Assembly: GCF_900316465.1 (NCBI RefSeq)
Contig: NZ_ONDD01000026.1
Location: forward strand, 1 to 44,802
Length of the DNA: 44,802 nucleotides
Source: an uncultured Fibrobacter sp.
GTDB lineage: Bacteria > Fibrobacterota > Fibrobacteria > Fibrobacterales > Fibrobacteraceae
Reading direction: 5' to 3'
Shown one piece after another: positions 17,207 through 24,897 of the stretch; within the stretch, counting starts at the first letter, position 1; each line of letters opens with the position of its first letter. A program made the position numbers and the translations under genes. The notes under the pieces were generated by a model. That model was not told the origin of the DNA. It ran no database searches and saw only the letters and a list, made by a program, of their open reading frames with translations.

Positions 17207-17236
17207 TGTCATCCTAATCGAAAGCTAGGGTCTCTT
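17207..17236 (-). repeat. AGAGACCCT...AGGATGACA repeat on the minus strand
   Basis: Read on the minus strand this starts AAGAGACCCT and ends AGGATGACA, the same plan as the element at 9333-9373. It fills the lpxD-lpxC gap. The adjoining 17145-17206 holds several short imperfect repeats of ATTTCNCATT and no gene. Confidence 0.5.
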
Positions 17237-17240
17237 ATTT

Positions 17241-17259
17241 TATATTTGTGGCCGTAATG
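17241..17259 (+). promoter_or_regulatory. TATATTTG box directly before lpxC
   Basis: TATATTTG (17241-17248) followed by TGGCCGTA and the ATG at 17257. It is a clear TAnnTTTG match with a GCCGTA initially transcribed string, as before prfC and gatB. Confidence 0.55.
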
Positions 17260-18144
17260 AGTGGCATTTTGAATTTTACATCCCCCAGCTTAAGCTTTGG
17301 TTCGACTTCTGTTTCTGTCGAGCCGCTGGAAAAGGACCCGCAGAAGGTTCCCTTTGTGGCTTGGTATGTGGGCGAAAAGCTTTTTTACCGCAGCGATGCG
17401 TGTCATTGTTTTGAAGAACTTGAATTTTTTGCGAAGCGTACCGCTGGCTACAAGTTGAGTGAATCTGGCTTGGAACTTTTGTCGCCGGAGCATTTGGCAC
17501 CCGTGTTCCTGATGTGGCCGCACCGGCGCTTTAACGTACGACTTTCTGATGCGGCCAAGCCCGAAGTCCCGATGATGGATGGTTCGTCGATTCCGTTCTT
17601 CTGCGAAATGCGAAAATTCTGCGGAGCGCCCGAAGAGCTGGTCTTTTTCGATGCTCCTGTGCATGCCGAGTGGGACTTGCCGTGTGGACACGTCCGTATC
17701 ACTCCCGCGGAAACTTTCGAAGTCGAATACGTTCTCGATCGCAATACCGCCCGCGACGGTTACGACCTCAAGTCGGCGGCCTCCGTCTCCATTTATTCGC
17801 CCGAAAACTTGTACCAAATTTTCATGGCACGCACCTTCATTCATCAGGTGGAACTGGAGCGCGCCCGTGCGGCAGGGCTCCTTGCCGGTGTCGATGAATC
17901 TTGCGGACTCCTGCTCGCAGCGGGGGATTGCGCGGCTCAAAACAGCGCCTGTTCGCCAAAATTCCGCATCGCAAACGAACCTGCGATGCATAAAATACTA
18001 GATTTGATTGGAGACCTGAGTTTTATCTGTCCGGCCCTTCCGAGGGTCAGAATCGAAATCACCAACGGTGGGCATGTGTCCCACCACCAAATCATGGAGA
18101 AAATCATTCCTTATGTCAATGCTGGAATCTTTACCCAAGTCTAA
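17257..18144 (+). CDS. lpxC: Divergent UDP-3-O-acyl-N-acetylglucosamine deacetylase LpxC
   Basis: 295 residues (typical about 300). LpxC is the zinc deacetylase and first committed step of lipid A synthesis. Sequence similarity to the family is low, but catalytic positions are kept: Glu78-His79 in LSPEHL, the PMMDGSSIPF substrate loop, RTF (191-193), zinc ligands His245 and Asp249 in EPAMHKILDLIGD, and the general-acid histidine in GGHVSHH (His273). The usual GGSLDNA-type motif after RTF is replaced by GVDESCGLLL. Position between lpxD and fabZ supports the call strongly. An in-frame GTG at 17248 lies inside the promoter-like box, so ATG 17257 is preferred. Its 3' end overlaps fabZ by about 30 nt. 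Confidence 0.88.
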   Translation: MSGILNFTSPSLSFGSTSVSVEPLEKDPQKVPFVAWYVGEKLFYRSDACHCFEELEFFAKRTAGYKLSESGLELLSPEHLAPVFLMWPHRRFNVRLSDAAKPEVPMMDGSSIPFFCEMRKFCGAPEELVFFDAPVHAEWDLPCGHVRITPAETFEVEYVLDRNTARDGYDLKSAASVSIYSPENLYQIFMARTFIHQVELERARAAGLLAGVDESCGLLLAAGDCAAQNSACSPKFRIANEPAMHKILDLIGDLSFICPALPRVRIEITNGGHVSHHQIMEKIIPYVNAGIFTQV

Positions 18145-18604
18145 CGTCGATGGAATCCTCTACGATGCCGAAGTCGTCCACAGCGTGCTTCCGCAGAAGG
18201 CCCCGTTTGCCTTTGTCGATGAAATCCTCTCCCTCGATGCTGAAAACATGGAAATCGTTGCCAAGTGGCACTTGACCGGTGAAGAAGGTTTTCTCAAGGG
18301 ACATTTCCCGGGCAATCCGGTGCTCCCCGGCGTGATTCAGATTGAATCCATGGCCCAGGCCGCCACGCTCCTCACCATGATCGGTCGCGAAGCCGAAACC
18401 ACAGGCAAGCGCCCGGCATTCATGGGGGTCGAAAACTGCCGTTTCCGCGCTCCGGTGATCCCGAAGGCCGAAATCGTTCTGAAGGCCAAGCTCATCATGG
18501 CCCGCCACGGCATTTACAAGTACAGCGGCGAACTCCTGACCGTCGATGCCGAAGGCAAGGAAACGCTCTGCACCAAGGCCGACTTCAGCGCCGCCATGGT
18601 CTAA
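18113..18604 (+). CDS. fabZ: 3-hydroxyacyl-[ACP] dehydratase FabZ
   Basis: 163 residues from ATG 18113. It dehydrates beta-hydroxyacyl-ACP in fatty acid elongation, competing with LpxA/LpxD for hydroxyacyl-ACP. The hotdog fold has LPQKAPFAFVDEIL, catalytic His in LKGHFPGNPVLPGV and Glu in QIESMAQAA. The open frame extends to 18068, but homology starts after the MSMLESLP segment, so ATG 18113 or 18119 is the likely start, inside the end of lpxC. In Bacteroidetes lpxC and fabZ are often one fused gene; here they are two overlapping frames. lpxA, the usual next gene, is absent. Confidence 0.95.
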   Translation: MSMLESLPKSNVDGILYDAEVVHSVLPQKAPFAFVDEILSLDAENMEIVAKWHLTGEEGFLKGHFPGNPVLPGVIQIESMAQAATLLTMIGREAETTGKRPAFMGVENCRFRAPVIPKAEIVLKAKLIMARHGIYKYSGELLTVDAEGKETLCTKADFSAAMV

Positions 18605-18621
18605 GTTTTTATGCCCGAGTC

Positions 18622-18714
18622 ATGCTGACGAAGGTCAGCATCAGCTTTTCATACCAGAGAAAAATAGACTTTATTGTCACGTTGATTGGGAATCACTAAC
18701 GTGATTCCTTTTTT
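18622..18714 (+). terminator. Two hairpins after fabZ, the second with a T-run
   Basis: ATGCTGAC (18622-18629) / GTCAGCAT (18634-18641) around GAAG, then GGAATCAC (18689-18696) / GTGATTCC (18701-18708) around TAAC followed by TTTTTT (18709-18714). The second is a textbook terminator closing the lpxC-fabZ unit. Confidence 0.88.
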
Positions 18715-18720
18715 ATAATT

Positions 18721-18755
18721 TAAATTTGGCAAAAAACGATTGAGGTTCCTGGAGG
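18721..18755 (+). promoter_or_regulatory. TAAATTTG box and GGAGG ribosome site of FISUMP copy 2
   Basis: TAAATTTG at 18721-18728 matches TAnnTTTG. TGGAGG at about 18750-18755 stands 6-7 nt before the GTG at 18762 and fixes that unusual start codon. Confidence 0.55.
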
Positions 18756-18761
18756 TCTTCT

Positions 18762-19952
18762 GTGAAATATTTTGCTGCGTTGTTGCTTTCTGCTGTTTTG
18801 TTCGTTGCCTGCGGCGATGAATCTAGTAGCTCCGCTCCCGATCCTATCGGTGAAATCTCGTCGAGTAGCAATGAGGAGCTCGGTTCCAGTTCCTCGGTGG
18901 CGGAGAAGAATTCTTCTAGCTCTGTAAGTGGCAAGAATAGTAGTTCGAGTGTGGTTGAGTCGAGTAGTAGTGATTCTGTTAAAACTTGTACGCCTGATCA
19001 AGAAGGTTTGGAACAATGGTATTTTTTTACTAAGGAAACTTATGTTTGTCAGAATGGTGTATGGGTTCTCCAATCGTCAAGTGAAGAATTTTTTTCTGGA
19101 ACTCCGTGTGAAAAAGATGAAGAAGGGTATACTGTGTTTATCTCACAGGAACAGGTAAAATATATTTGTCAAAATGAAATTTGGATACCGATGTCTTCTA
19201 GCTCTGTTGTGCAACAATCCAGTAGTAGCAAATATTATGATATGAGCAGACAGTTTAATGCCAAACTCAGCTATGGAGAATTTACTGATCCGCGAGATAA
19301 TCATGTATACAAGACAATTCGGCTATATGACGATGTTACTGATACACTCACGTTCTTTGCGGAGAATCTGAATTTTGGTAAGATGATTTCTGGTGGAGAT
19401 CAACAAGGTGATTCAACTAAATATTGTTACGATGATGATCCTTGGTATTGTGAAAATGGGTGGGGAGGGCTTTATACCTGGGCCACCGCTATGGCTTTCC
19501 AAGCGGCTTGTGATTCTTCTCAAACGGGAAGTGAAAAATGCCTGAATACGACGGATGAGTCTAGGAATACTCTTGTACCAAATAATTCGGAGTACGTTGT
19601 ACATCAGGGAATTTGCCCAGATGGCTGGCACATTATGAATCAGGGGGAGTGGGTGGCTGCCATTAATGGACATGGGGCGATGAGTGGTAGTCAGTATCTT
19701 AGTTCGGAGGTCTGGAATGGAATTATGGAAAATCCGAGAGGCTTTTCTCTTTTGCCTGTAGGTTTGTATGATTCTGTGAATCGCAGGTTTAGTGGAATTA
19801 TGGAGCTGGGATATTATTGGATTCCTAGAGAATATTACGACGAACCTGCTTTATTGGGAACTATGGTACATTTTATACATAATCATATGAACATGTCTGC
19901 AGGATCAGAAAAGAGTGATGCTCTTTCTATCCGTTGCGTAAAGGATTACTAA
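18762..19952 (+). CDS. FISUMP-domain lipoprotein, copy 2
   Basis: 396 residues from a GTG start with a strong GGAGG. The lipobox FVAC has Cys17. A Ser-rich linker with many SSSS blocks covers about 20-80. Two short repeats each hold a Cys pair (LEQWYFFTKETYVCQNGVWVL and YTVFISQEQVKYICQNEIWI) at about 85-145. The FISUMP domain starts near residue 165: EFTDPRDNHVYKTI, FFAENLNFG, GGLYTWATAM, GICPDGWHIM, FSLLPVGLYD, LSIRCVKDY. Base composition is much more AT-rich than lpxC/fabZ next door. It is probably surface-exposed; function unknown. Its closest relative here is copy 5 (43047), which shares the single Cys-x(n)-WV repeat type and domain wording. Confidence 0.9.
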   Translation: MKYFAALLLSAVLFVACGDESSSSAPDPIGEISSSSNEELGSSSSVAEKNSSSSVSGKNSSSSVVESSSSDSVKTCTPDQEGLEQWYFFTKETYVCQNGVWVLQSSSEEFFSGTPCEKDEEGYTVFISQEQVKYICQNEIWIPMSSSSVVQQSSSSKYYDMSRQFNAKLSYGEFTDPRDNHVYKTIRLYDDVTDTLTFFAENLNFGKMISGGDQQGDSTKYCYDDDPWYCENGWGGLYTWATAMAFQAACDSSQTGSEKCLNTTDESRNTLVPNNSEYVVHQGICPDGWHIMNQGEWVAAINGHGAMSGSQYLSSEVWNGIMENPRGFSLLPVGLYDSVNRRFSGIMELGYYWIPREYYDEPALLGTMVHFIHNHMNMSAGSEKSDALSIRCVKDY

Positions 19953-19970
19953 TCCTTTTTTCCGGCAGGG

Positions 19971-20285
19971 AAAGGAGATCCCACCTTGGTGGCCATGCGC
20001 ACTAAGCACTAAAAGTGCTAAGTGCTGTCCGCCCGGCCTTCGCCGGGAAGACAGAAGAAGAGTAACTGCTGAGGATAGCGGAGGCGAGTGCCTGACCGCA
20101 AAGCGAACATTCCGGAACGGCCATGTGAGCGTGTGGTGCAGGCAGAGACGAAGCGTTCCTTTTTCATGCATCAAAGGAGATCCCGCACCGAGTGCGGGAA
20201 GACATCTAGAGTGGCATGCCCAAAGGCGGAGGAAAGTAAGTCGGCGAGCGAACATTAGAGGCCGAAGGCCGAATCCATGTGAGCG
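19971..20285 (+). repeat. Two degenerate tandem units of a structured intergenic repeat
   Basis: Both units begin AAAGGAGATCCC, continue through GGGAAGACA and end CATGTGAGCG: unit I 19971 to 20131, unit II 20173 to 20285. GCGAACATT occurs before the end of each. Internal hairpins include a 12-bp stem with one mismatch in GCACTAAGCACT-aaa-AGTGCTAAGTGC, CCCGGC-cttc-GCCGGG, and TCCCGCAC (20181-20188) / GTGCGGGA (20192-20199). No coding sense was found in either strand. This is most of a 498-nt gene-free stretch (19953-20450). Confidence 0.6.
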
Positions 20286-20374
20286 AAGCGAGCTTATACT
20301 CATAGAGCATAACTCAACTAAGGCAACAAGTTGCCAAGTTTCGTTTACTTTCTGGAGCCGTGGGCTTTGCTGCT

Positions 20375-20452
20375 GGGGCGTTGCGGGGTGTCCCCGCTAG
20401 AGAGGGTGGAGAGCAACGAAGTGCGAACCAGGGGGAGGCTTCCCCCTTTTTT
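20375..20452 (+). repeat. GGGG...GAGCAACGAAGTGCGA repeat, copy 2, ending in a terminator hairpin
   Basis: Shares with copy 1 (4915-4990) the blocks GGGGTGTCCCC, GAGCAACGAAGTGCGA and the closing hairpin AGGGGGA (20430-20436) / TCCCCCT (20441-20447) with a T6 tail. The T-run touches the stop codon of the convergent YciO-like gene. Confidence 0.75.
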
Positions 20453-21044
20453 ACGGATCTAGCAAATCGCCGCGGATGACTTCGACCTGATCCCCAATCA
20501 AACTGATGATGTTGGTCGGATTGATTTCGATGGGGCCGCAGTCGACCATCATGTCAACGGAATGCTCGAAAGTCTTCCAGATATCGTCCGGCTCGTACAT
20601 GTCTTCTTCGGTGAGCTTGGCTGCCGTGCTCAGAATCGGCTTGTCAAAATGCTGGAAAAGTTCCTTGAAGAACGGGTGCGTCGGCATCCTCACGCCAATT
20701 TCGGGGCGCTTGACGTCCAGGCGGCGGGCGATGTGCGGGTCGGCGGGCAAAATAAACGTGTACGGCCCGGGCACGCGCGGCTTCATGATGTTGAATGCAA
20801 AGTTGTCTACACGGGCGTAATCGGTCGCCTTGCGAATATCCGGAATGATGAGCGCCATGAAGAATTTCTTCATCGGCTTCTTGAGGGCGTAAAGCTTGTG
20901 GATTGCCTTGGGCGATTCGGCGTTGCAGCCAATCGCGTAACCAGATTCAGTGGGGTAGAGAACAAGACCGTCGTCTTCGAGGGCGGCTGCGGCAAGCTTC
21001 ACGATTCTCGCTTGCGGATTTACTGGGTGAACTTCAAAACGCAT
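20451..21044 (-). CDS. Sua5/YciO/YrdC-family protein (threonylcarbamoyl-AMP synthase-like)
   Basis: 197 residues with one YrdC domain. AALEDDGLVLYPTESGYAIGC and AIHKLYALKKPMKKFFMALI supply the nucleotide/threonine-binding positively charged cavity, followed by PGPYTFILPA, RMPTHPFFKEL and ILSTAAKLT. Length and wording are closest to the YciO branch; TsaC/Sua5 proper makes threonylcarbamoyl-AMP for t6A37 of ANN-decoding tRNAs. It could be the only TsaC in the genome or an accessory YciO. It is divergent from gatB, with both starts about 125 nt apart. Confidence 0.85.
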   Translation of the reverse strand: MRFEVHPVNPQARIVKLAAAALEDDGLVLYPTESGYAIGCNAESPKAIHKLYALKKPMKKFFMALIIPDIRKATDYARVDNFAFNIMKPRVPGPYTFILPADPHIARRLDVKRPEIGVRMPTHPFFKELFQHFDKPILSTAAKLTEEDMYEPDDIWKTFEHSVDMMVDCGPIEINPTNIISLIGDQVEVIRGDLLDP

Positions 21045-21146
21045 GGCGATAAAATAGTAAAAACATAGGAAATTGCAATAGCTGATTTTAAGGGCTAAAA
21101 ACTCAAAATTCCTGCTGTTTAGCCTGTCTTTTTTCTATTTTGTATG

Positions 21147-21164
21147 CCGTAAAATAATACGGAG
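21147..21164 (+). promoter_or_regulatory. Leader hairpin overlapping the gatB ribosome site
   Basis: CCGTA (21147-21151) pairs with TACGG (21158-21162) around AAATAA; the 3' arm overlaps the GGAG (21161-21164) that precedes the ATG at 21170. The stem is short, so any effect on initiation would be mild. Confidence 0.4.
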
Positions 21165-21169
21165 TTTTT

Positions 21170-22624
21170 ATGTCCAATTATTGTCCTGTTATCGGTCTTG
21201 AAATCCATTGTCAGCTCGCGACTAAAACCAAGATGTTCTGCGGCTGCGAAATCGAAGTGAATACGACCCCGAACAAGCACGTTTGTCCCGTTTGCCTCGG
21301 TATGCCGGGTGCCATGCCCGTGCCGAACAAGAAGGCGGTGGAATACGCCATTCGCTTAGGCCTTGCGCTGAACTGCGAAATCGACCTGAACGCGATGTGG
21401 ACCCGCAAGAACTACTTCTACCCGGACCTGCCGAAGGGCTACCAGATTACCCAGACGGGCGGACTTCCGGTGTACGACCACCCGATCTGCAAGAACGGCT
21501 GGCTCGAAATCGTCAAGGAAGACGGCACCAAGAAGCGCGTGGGCATTACCCGTATCCACATGGAAGAAGACGCCGGTAAGCTCATTCACGACATGAGTCC
21601 GACTGATTCCCATTTTGACGCGAACCGCTGCGGCACTCCGCTCTGCGAAATCGTGACCGAACCGGATATCCGTAGCCCGGAAGAAGCCGTGCTCGTTTTG
21701 AAGAAAATCAAGCAGACGCTGGAATACACCCGCGTTTCGAACGCCAACATGGAAAACGGCAACATGCGCTGCGACGGCAACATTTCTCTCCGCGCCAGCG
21801 AAGACGCTCCGTTCGGTATCCGCGCCGAAATCAAGAACTTGAACAGCTTTACGAACCTCGAAAAGGCTCTCTACTGCGAAATGAACCTGCAGGCCTCGAC
21901 GCTCGATGCCGGCAAGGAAGTGGAACAGTGCACCAAGCGTTACGACCCCAACGCGGACAAGACCATCGTCATCCGCAGCAAGGAAGACGCCCACGACTAC
22001 AAGTACTTCCCGGAACCGGACATGGTCCGCCTCGTGACCGACCCGGCCTTTGTGGAAGAAATCCGCCGCACGCTTCCGGAACTGCCGGATGCCCGCCGCA
22101 AGCGCTTCATGGACGACTTCGGTGTTTCCGAATACGACGCCATGGTGCTGACCGAAGACCGCGACGTGAGCGAATGGTACGACACCGCCGCGAAGAACTG
22201 CAAGAACGGCAAGGTGCTCGCCAACTGGGTGATTACCGAACTCCTCGCTAAGGTGAAGGAACTCGAAGGCGGCCTCTCTGCCCTCAAGATCAAGCCTGAA
22301 GACCTCTGCAAGCTCGTGAACCTGATTGCCGACAACACCATCAACGGAAAGATTGCTAAGACGGTCTTCGCCGAGATGTTTGAAACCGGCAAGGATCCCG
22401 AAGCTATCGTGAAGGAAAAGGGCCTGGTGCAGGTGACCGACACCGGTGCCATCGAAGAAGTGGTCCGCGCCGTCTGTGCCGAAAACGCAGCCCAGTTCGC
22501 CGAATTCAAGGCTGGCAAGGTTGCTCTGAAGGGCTTCCTCGTGGGTATGACCATGCGCAAGTCCGGTGGCAAGGCCAACCCGGGCCTCGTGAACCAGATC
22601 CTCGACAAGCTCGCGAAGGAATAA
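21170..22624 (+). CDS. gatB: Aspartyl/glutamyl-tRNA(Asn/Gln) amidotransferase subunit B
   Basis: 484 residues, the usual length. In the GatCAB complex this subunit holds the kinase site and binds the misacylated tRNA. Signature stretches are present: IGLEIHCQLATKTKMFCGC with zinc-binding cysteines continuing at VCPVCLGMPGAMPV, RKNYFYPDLPKGYQITQ, MEEDAGKL, NRCGTPLCEIVTEPD, MRCDGNISLR, and the C-terminal tail/helical domain ending in GFLVGMTMRKSGGKANPGLV. gatA and gatC are not adjacent. Its stop shares a base with the ATG of a small membrane protein. Confidence 0.97.
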   Translation: MSNYCPVIGLEIHCQLATKTKMFCGCEIEVNTTPNKHVCPVCLGMPGAMPVPNKKAVEYAIRLGLALNCEIDLNAMWTRKNYFYPDLPKGYQITQTGGLPVYDHPICKNGWLEIVKEDGTKKRVGITRIHMEEDAGKLIHDMSPTDSHFDANRCGTPLCEIVTEPDIRSPEEAVLVLKKIKQTLEYTRVSNANMENGNMRCDGNISLRASEDAPFGIRAEIKNLNSFTNLEKALYCEMNLQASTLDAGKEVEQCTKRYDPNADKTIVIRSKEDAHDYKYFPEPDMVRLVTDPAFVEEIRRTLPELPDARRKRFMDDFGVSEYDAMVLTEDRDVSEWYDTAAKNCKNGKVLANWVITELLAKVKELEGGLSALKIKPEDLCKLVNLIADNTINGKIAKTVFAEMFETGKDPEAIVKEKGLVQVTDTGAIEEVVRAVCAENAAQFAEFKAGKVALKGFLVGMTMRKSGGKANPGLVNQILDKLAKE

Positions 22625-22938
22625 TGACTAAGTTCGTTCTTGTTGTGGTTATAGCGCTCCTGTCCGCAGGGGCGTCTTTTGCCGCAGACAAGCTCGACAA
22701 GTATGACAGCGCCTACGTCAGTACGCTGAACATGACCGACGAAGAAATCGCGGAAACCTACGGCGTCGACTCGACCAAGTTGAACCAGGGGCCGACCCTC
22801 CAGGAACTCAACGAAGAGAATCCGAGTTATATCAAGCGCGAATACAACCACCGCCAGCAAGTGATCGTTGGCAGCGTGGTGATGCTCTGCGTCGCCGTCG
22901 CCATGGTGCTCATGAACAACTACAACCCGAAGCGTTAA
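22624..22938 (+). CDS. Small exported/membrane protein of unknown function
   Basis: 104 residues. It has an N-terminal Sec signal (TKFVLVVVIALLSAGASFAA), a charged central part with MTDEEIAETYGVDSTKLNQG, and one C-terminal membrane segment at about 80-97 (VIVGSVVMLCVAVAMVLM) followed by NNYNPKR. The ATG overlaps the gatB stop by one base, so it is translated from the same mRNA; this could simply be operon economy. I recognise no family. Codon use matches gatB, which argues that it is a real gene. Confidence 0.75.
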   Translation: MTKFVLVVVIALLSAGASFAADKLDKYDSAYVSTLNMTDEEIAETYGVDSTKLNQGPTLQELNEENPSYIKREYNHRQQVIVGSVVMLCVAVAMVLMNNYNPKR

Positions 22939-22970
22939 TTAGGTGTGCTTCTGCACCTAATTTCTTTGTA
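22937..22970 (+). terminator. Terminator of the gatB operon
   Basis: AATTAGGTG (22937-22945) pairs with CACCTAATT (22954-22962) around TGCTTCTG, overlapping the stop codon, followed by TCTTTG. The following 22971-23150 is very AT-rich, holds no gene and presumably carries the promoter of the next lipoprotein. Confidence 0.8.
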
Positions 22971-23164
22971 TTATACAGTGTGTATAATATAGATATTAAT
23001 ATGTAATGATTTACTATTAAATCTTTGATTTTTACGTAAAAAGTGAATTTTTGTATAATAAAAACATTGATTTTTGAAAAAATCTAGCGTATATTATAGG
23101 TATAAAGTTACACCTCATTTGATCAAATTTTTTTGAAAAAATGAAAAACAGAAGGAGCTAGATT

Positions 23165-24124
23165 ATGAATAAGATTTTCACTACTGCTGCATTCTCGCTT
23201 ATGTTTATTGCTTGCTCGGATGATTCGTCTTTGACGGGATCGGTTCAATCTTCGATTCTTCAGAATCAGGTGAGGAATCTGAGTGCACAATGCGTTTACG
23301 GTCTTCATGCTCAGGAATCTGAAAATGATGCAGCCGATTTGAATGAGAATTTGTCTGTAGTCGAAGACGGAATTTCGGATTTGGATAAGAATATATCTAT
23401 GATTTACCCCGCCAATAGCGAAGGATATGCTCTTGTTACCATTGAAAATATTGTCTTGGGTTGCAGTTCCTATATCGTGGATGTTGATGTGGTTGCAGAG
23501 GGGGACACTCTCTTTGTCGATCCGAAAATTGAGCACGACGAAATGCAGCTTGATTGTGTCTGTCCGAGAAAGGTGACGTTTGAGGTAAAATTTGATTCGA
23601 CTTTTGAAAACGTGAAATACACGAAGTATGATGGTTATCGTGTCATTCCTTTGCAGAAGGTTGTGCCTGAAAATCCGTCTAACGAAGTTGAGCCGGATTC
23701 TGCTGAACAGCTTGTTTCTGAAGCCGATTCTACCGCAGAAGAACAGGGTTTATCTCGTGAAGTAAGGATGTTCTTCAAGGGCTGCTACGAAAACCTTTCC
23801 ATGAAAACGATCTTGCTGAAAGAGAGTACGGAAGATTCACCGTTGGCCTATCTGTATAACGAGGACGGCAAATACCGGTTGATGATTCCGAAAATGGCTG
23901 GCTATTGCGGGTTTGACAAGGTGATGATGGACGTGGGGCGTTTTGGCGATACGCTACGAATCGATGTCACGGCGATGCTTCCAACTGCGTGCAAGTGCGT
24001 TAACGACATTTGGTTCGATATAGAGGCGAGGGACGCGGACATCAAGTACTTTGCGCACACTCCTTACCTACAAAAAGAGACTGTGTACGAGGTGGTTTCC
24101 GGCCCTGCTCCGCAATATGAATAA
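23165..24124 (+). CDS. Lipoprotein of unknown function with a duplicated Cys-rich domain
   Basis: 319 residues. The lipobox FIAC has Cys17 and a GGAG ribosome site lies just upstream. Two related halves are visible. About 99-150 reads GCSSYIVDVDVVAEGDTLFV then LDCVCPRKVTFEV; about 246-295 reads YCGFDKVMMDVGRFGDTLRI then ACKCVNDIWFDIEA. Both have Cys, then GDTL, then a C-x-C pair and a beta strand. A glutamate-rich linker (residues about 165-195) joins them. I do not recognise a named family. Periplasmic or surface location is inferred from the lipobox; Asp at +2 and +3 might influence sorting. The gene is more AT-rich than its downstream neighbour purO. Confidence 0.85.
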   Translation: MNKIFTTAAFSLMFIACSDDSSLTGSVQSSILQNQVRNLSAQCVYGLHAQESENDAADLNENLSVVEDGISDLDKNISMIYPANSEGYALVTIENIVLGCSSYIVDVDVVAEGDTLFVDPKIEHDEMQLDCVCPRKVTFEVKFDSTFENVKYTKYDGYRVIPLQKVVPENPSNEVEPDSAEQLVSEADSTAEEQGLSREVRMFFKGCYENLSMKTILLKESTEDSPLAYLYNEDGKYRLMIPKMAGYCGFDKVMMDVGRFGDTLRIDVTAMLPTACKCVNDIWFDIEARDADIKYFAHTPYLQKETVYEVVSGPAPQYE

Positions 24125-24137
24125 CTAATTGTTTTTC

Positions 24138-24153
24138 TATATTTCGGGCCATG
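24138..24153 (+). promoter_or_regulatory. TATATTTC box abutting purO start
   Basis: TATATTTC at 24138-24145, then GGGCC and the ATG at 24151: again a -10-like box only 5 nt from the start codon, with no ribosome site in between. Confidence 0.5.
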
Positions 24154-24885
24154 AAATACACAGACGAAGCAAAACTGAATTTTAAGGCCCTCTCCAATAA
24201 CCCGTATCCTGGTCGTGGCATTGTGCTCGGCGAAAGCGCCGACGGCAAGTCCTACGTGCAGGTCTACTGGATTATGGGCCGCAGCGTGAACAGCCGTAAC
24301 CGCGTTTTCGAAATGGAAGCCAAGACCGGCTTCATGAAGACGAAGGCCTTTGACGAATCCAAGCTCACTGACCCGCACCTGATTATCTACTACCCGGCCC
24401 GCCACACGGCCGACGTGCAGATCATCACCAACGGTGACCAGACCGATACGATTTATAACGCCATCAAGCTCGGCGGCACCTTCGAAAGCGCTCTCGCTAC
24501 GCGCCAGTATGAAGATGACGCTCCGAACTTCACGCCGCGCATCTCGGGCATCCATTACAAGAACGCCCAGCCTGCTGTGTACAAGCTCTCCATTCTCAAG
24601 AGCCGCAACAACAGCGAAGAAGCCGGCTGCGAACGCATGACGTTTGAATACGAAAAGGCTCTGCCGGGTCTCGGCCACTTCATCAGCACCTACGAAACCG
24701 ACGGCAGCCCGATTCCGTCTTTCAACGGCTTCCCGAAGCTGATGCCGATTTTCGACAATGCCGAAGACACGCTCAAGAAGTACTGGGCCGCCCTGAACAA
24801 GGACAACAAGGTCTCCTTGATGGTCAAGTGGATTGACAAGAAGACTTTCAAGGCAAAGACATTGATTGTCAATAAAAACAAGTAA
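24151..24885 (+). CDS. purO: IMP cyclohydrolase, PurO type
   Basis: 244 residues. This is the stand-alone (archaeal-type) enzyme closing FAICAR to IMP in the last step of purine synthesis. Recognised by NNPYPGRGIVLGES, VQVYWIMGRSVNSRNRVF and LIIYYPARH near the N-terminus and NFTPRISGIHY in the middle. Bacteria usually use the PurH C-terminal domain for this step, but PurO-like proteins occur in scattered bacteria. Start at 24151 because the homology begins within the first 15 residues. Single gene with a strong terminator behind it. Confidence 0.85.
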   Translation: MKYTDEAKLNFKALSNNPYPGRGIVLGESADGKSYVQVYWIMGRSVNSRNRVFEMEAKTGFMKTKAFDESKLTDPHLIIYYPARHTADVQIITNGDQTDTIYNAIKLGGTFESALATRQYEDDAPNFTPRISGIHYKNAQPAVYKLSILKSRNNSEEAGCERMTFEYEKALPGLGHFISTYETDGSPIPSFNGFPKLMPIFDNAEDTLKKYWAALNKDNKVSLMVKWIDKKTFKAKTLIVNKNK

Positions 24886-24897
24886 TTGATCTGTTTT

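Noticed and set aside
19971..20285. CRISPR array or tRNA-like RNA in the repeat-rich gap
   Set aside because: Only two degenerate units without constant repeats and spacers, and no cloverleaf; no cas genes anywhere in the window.
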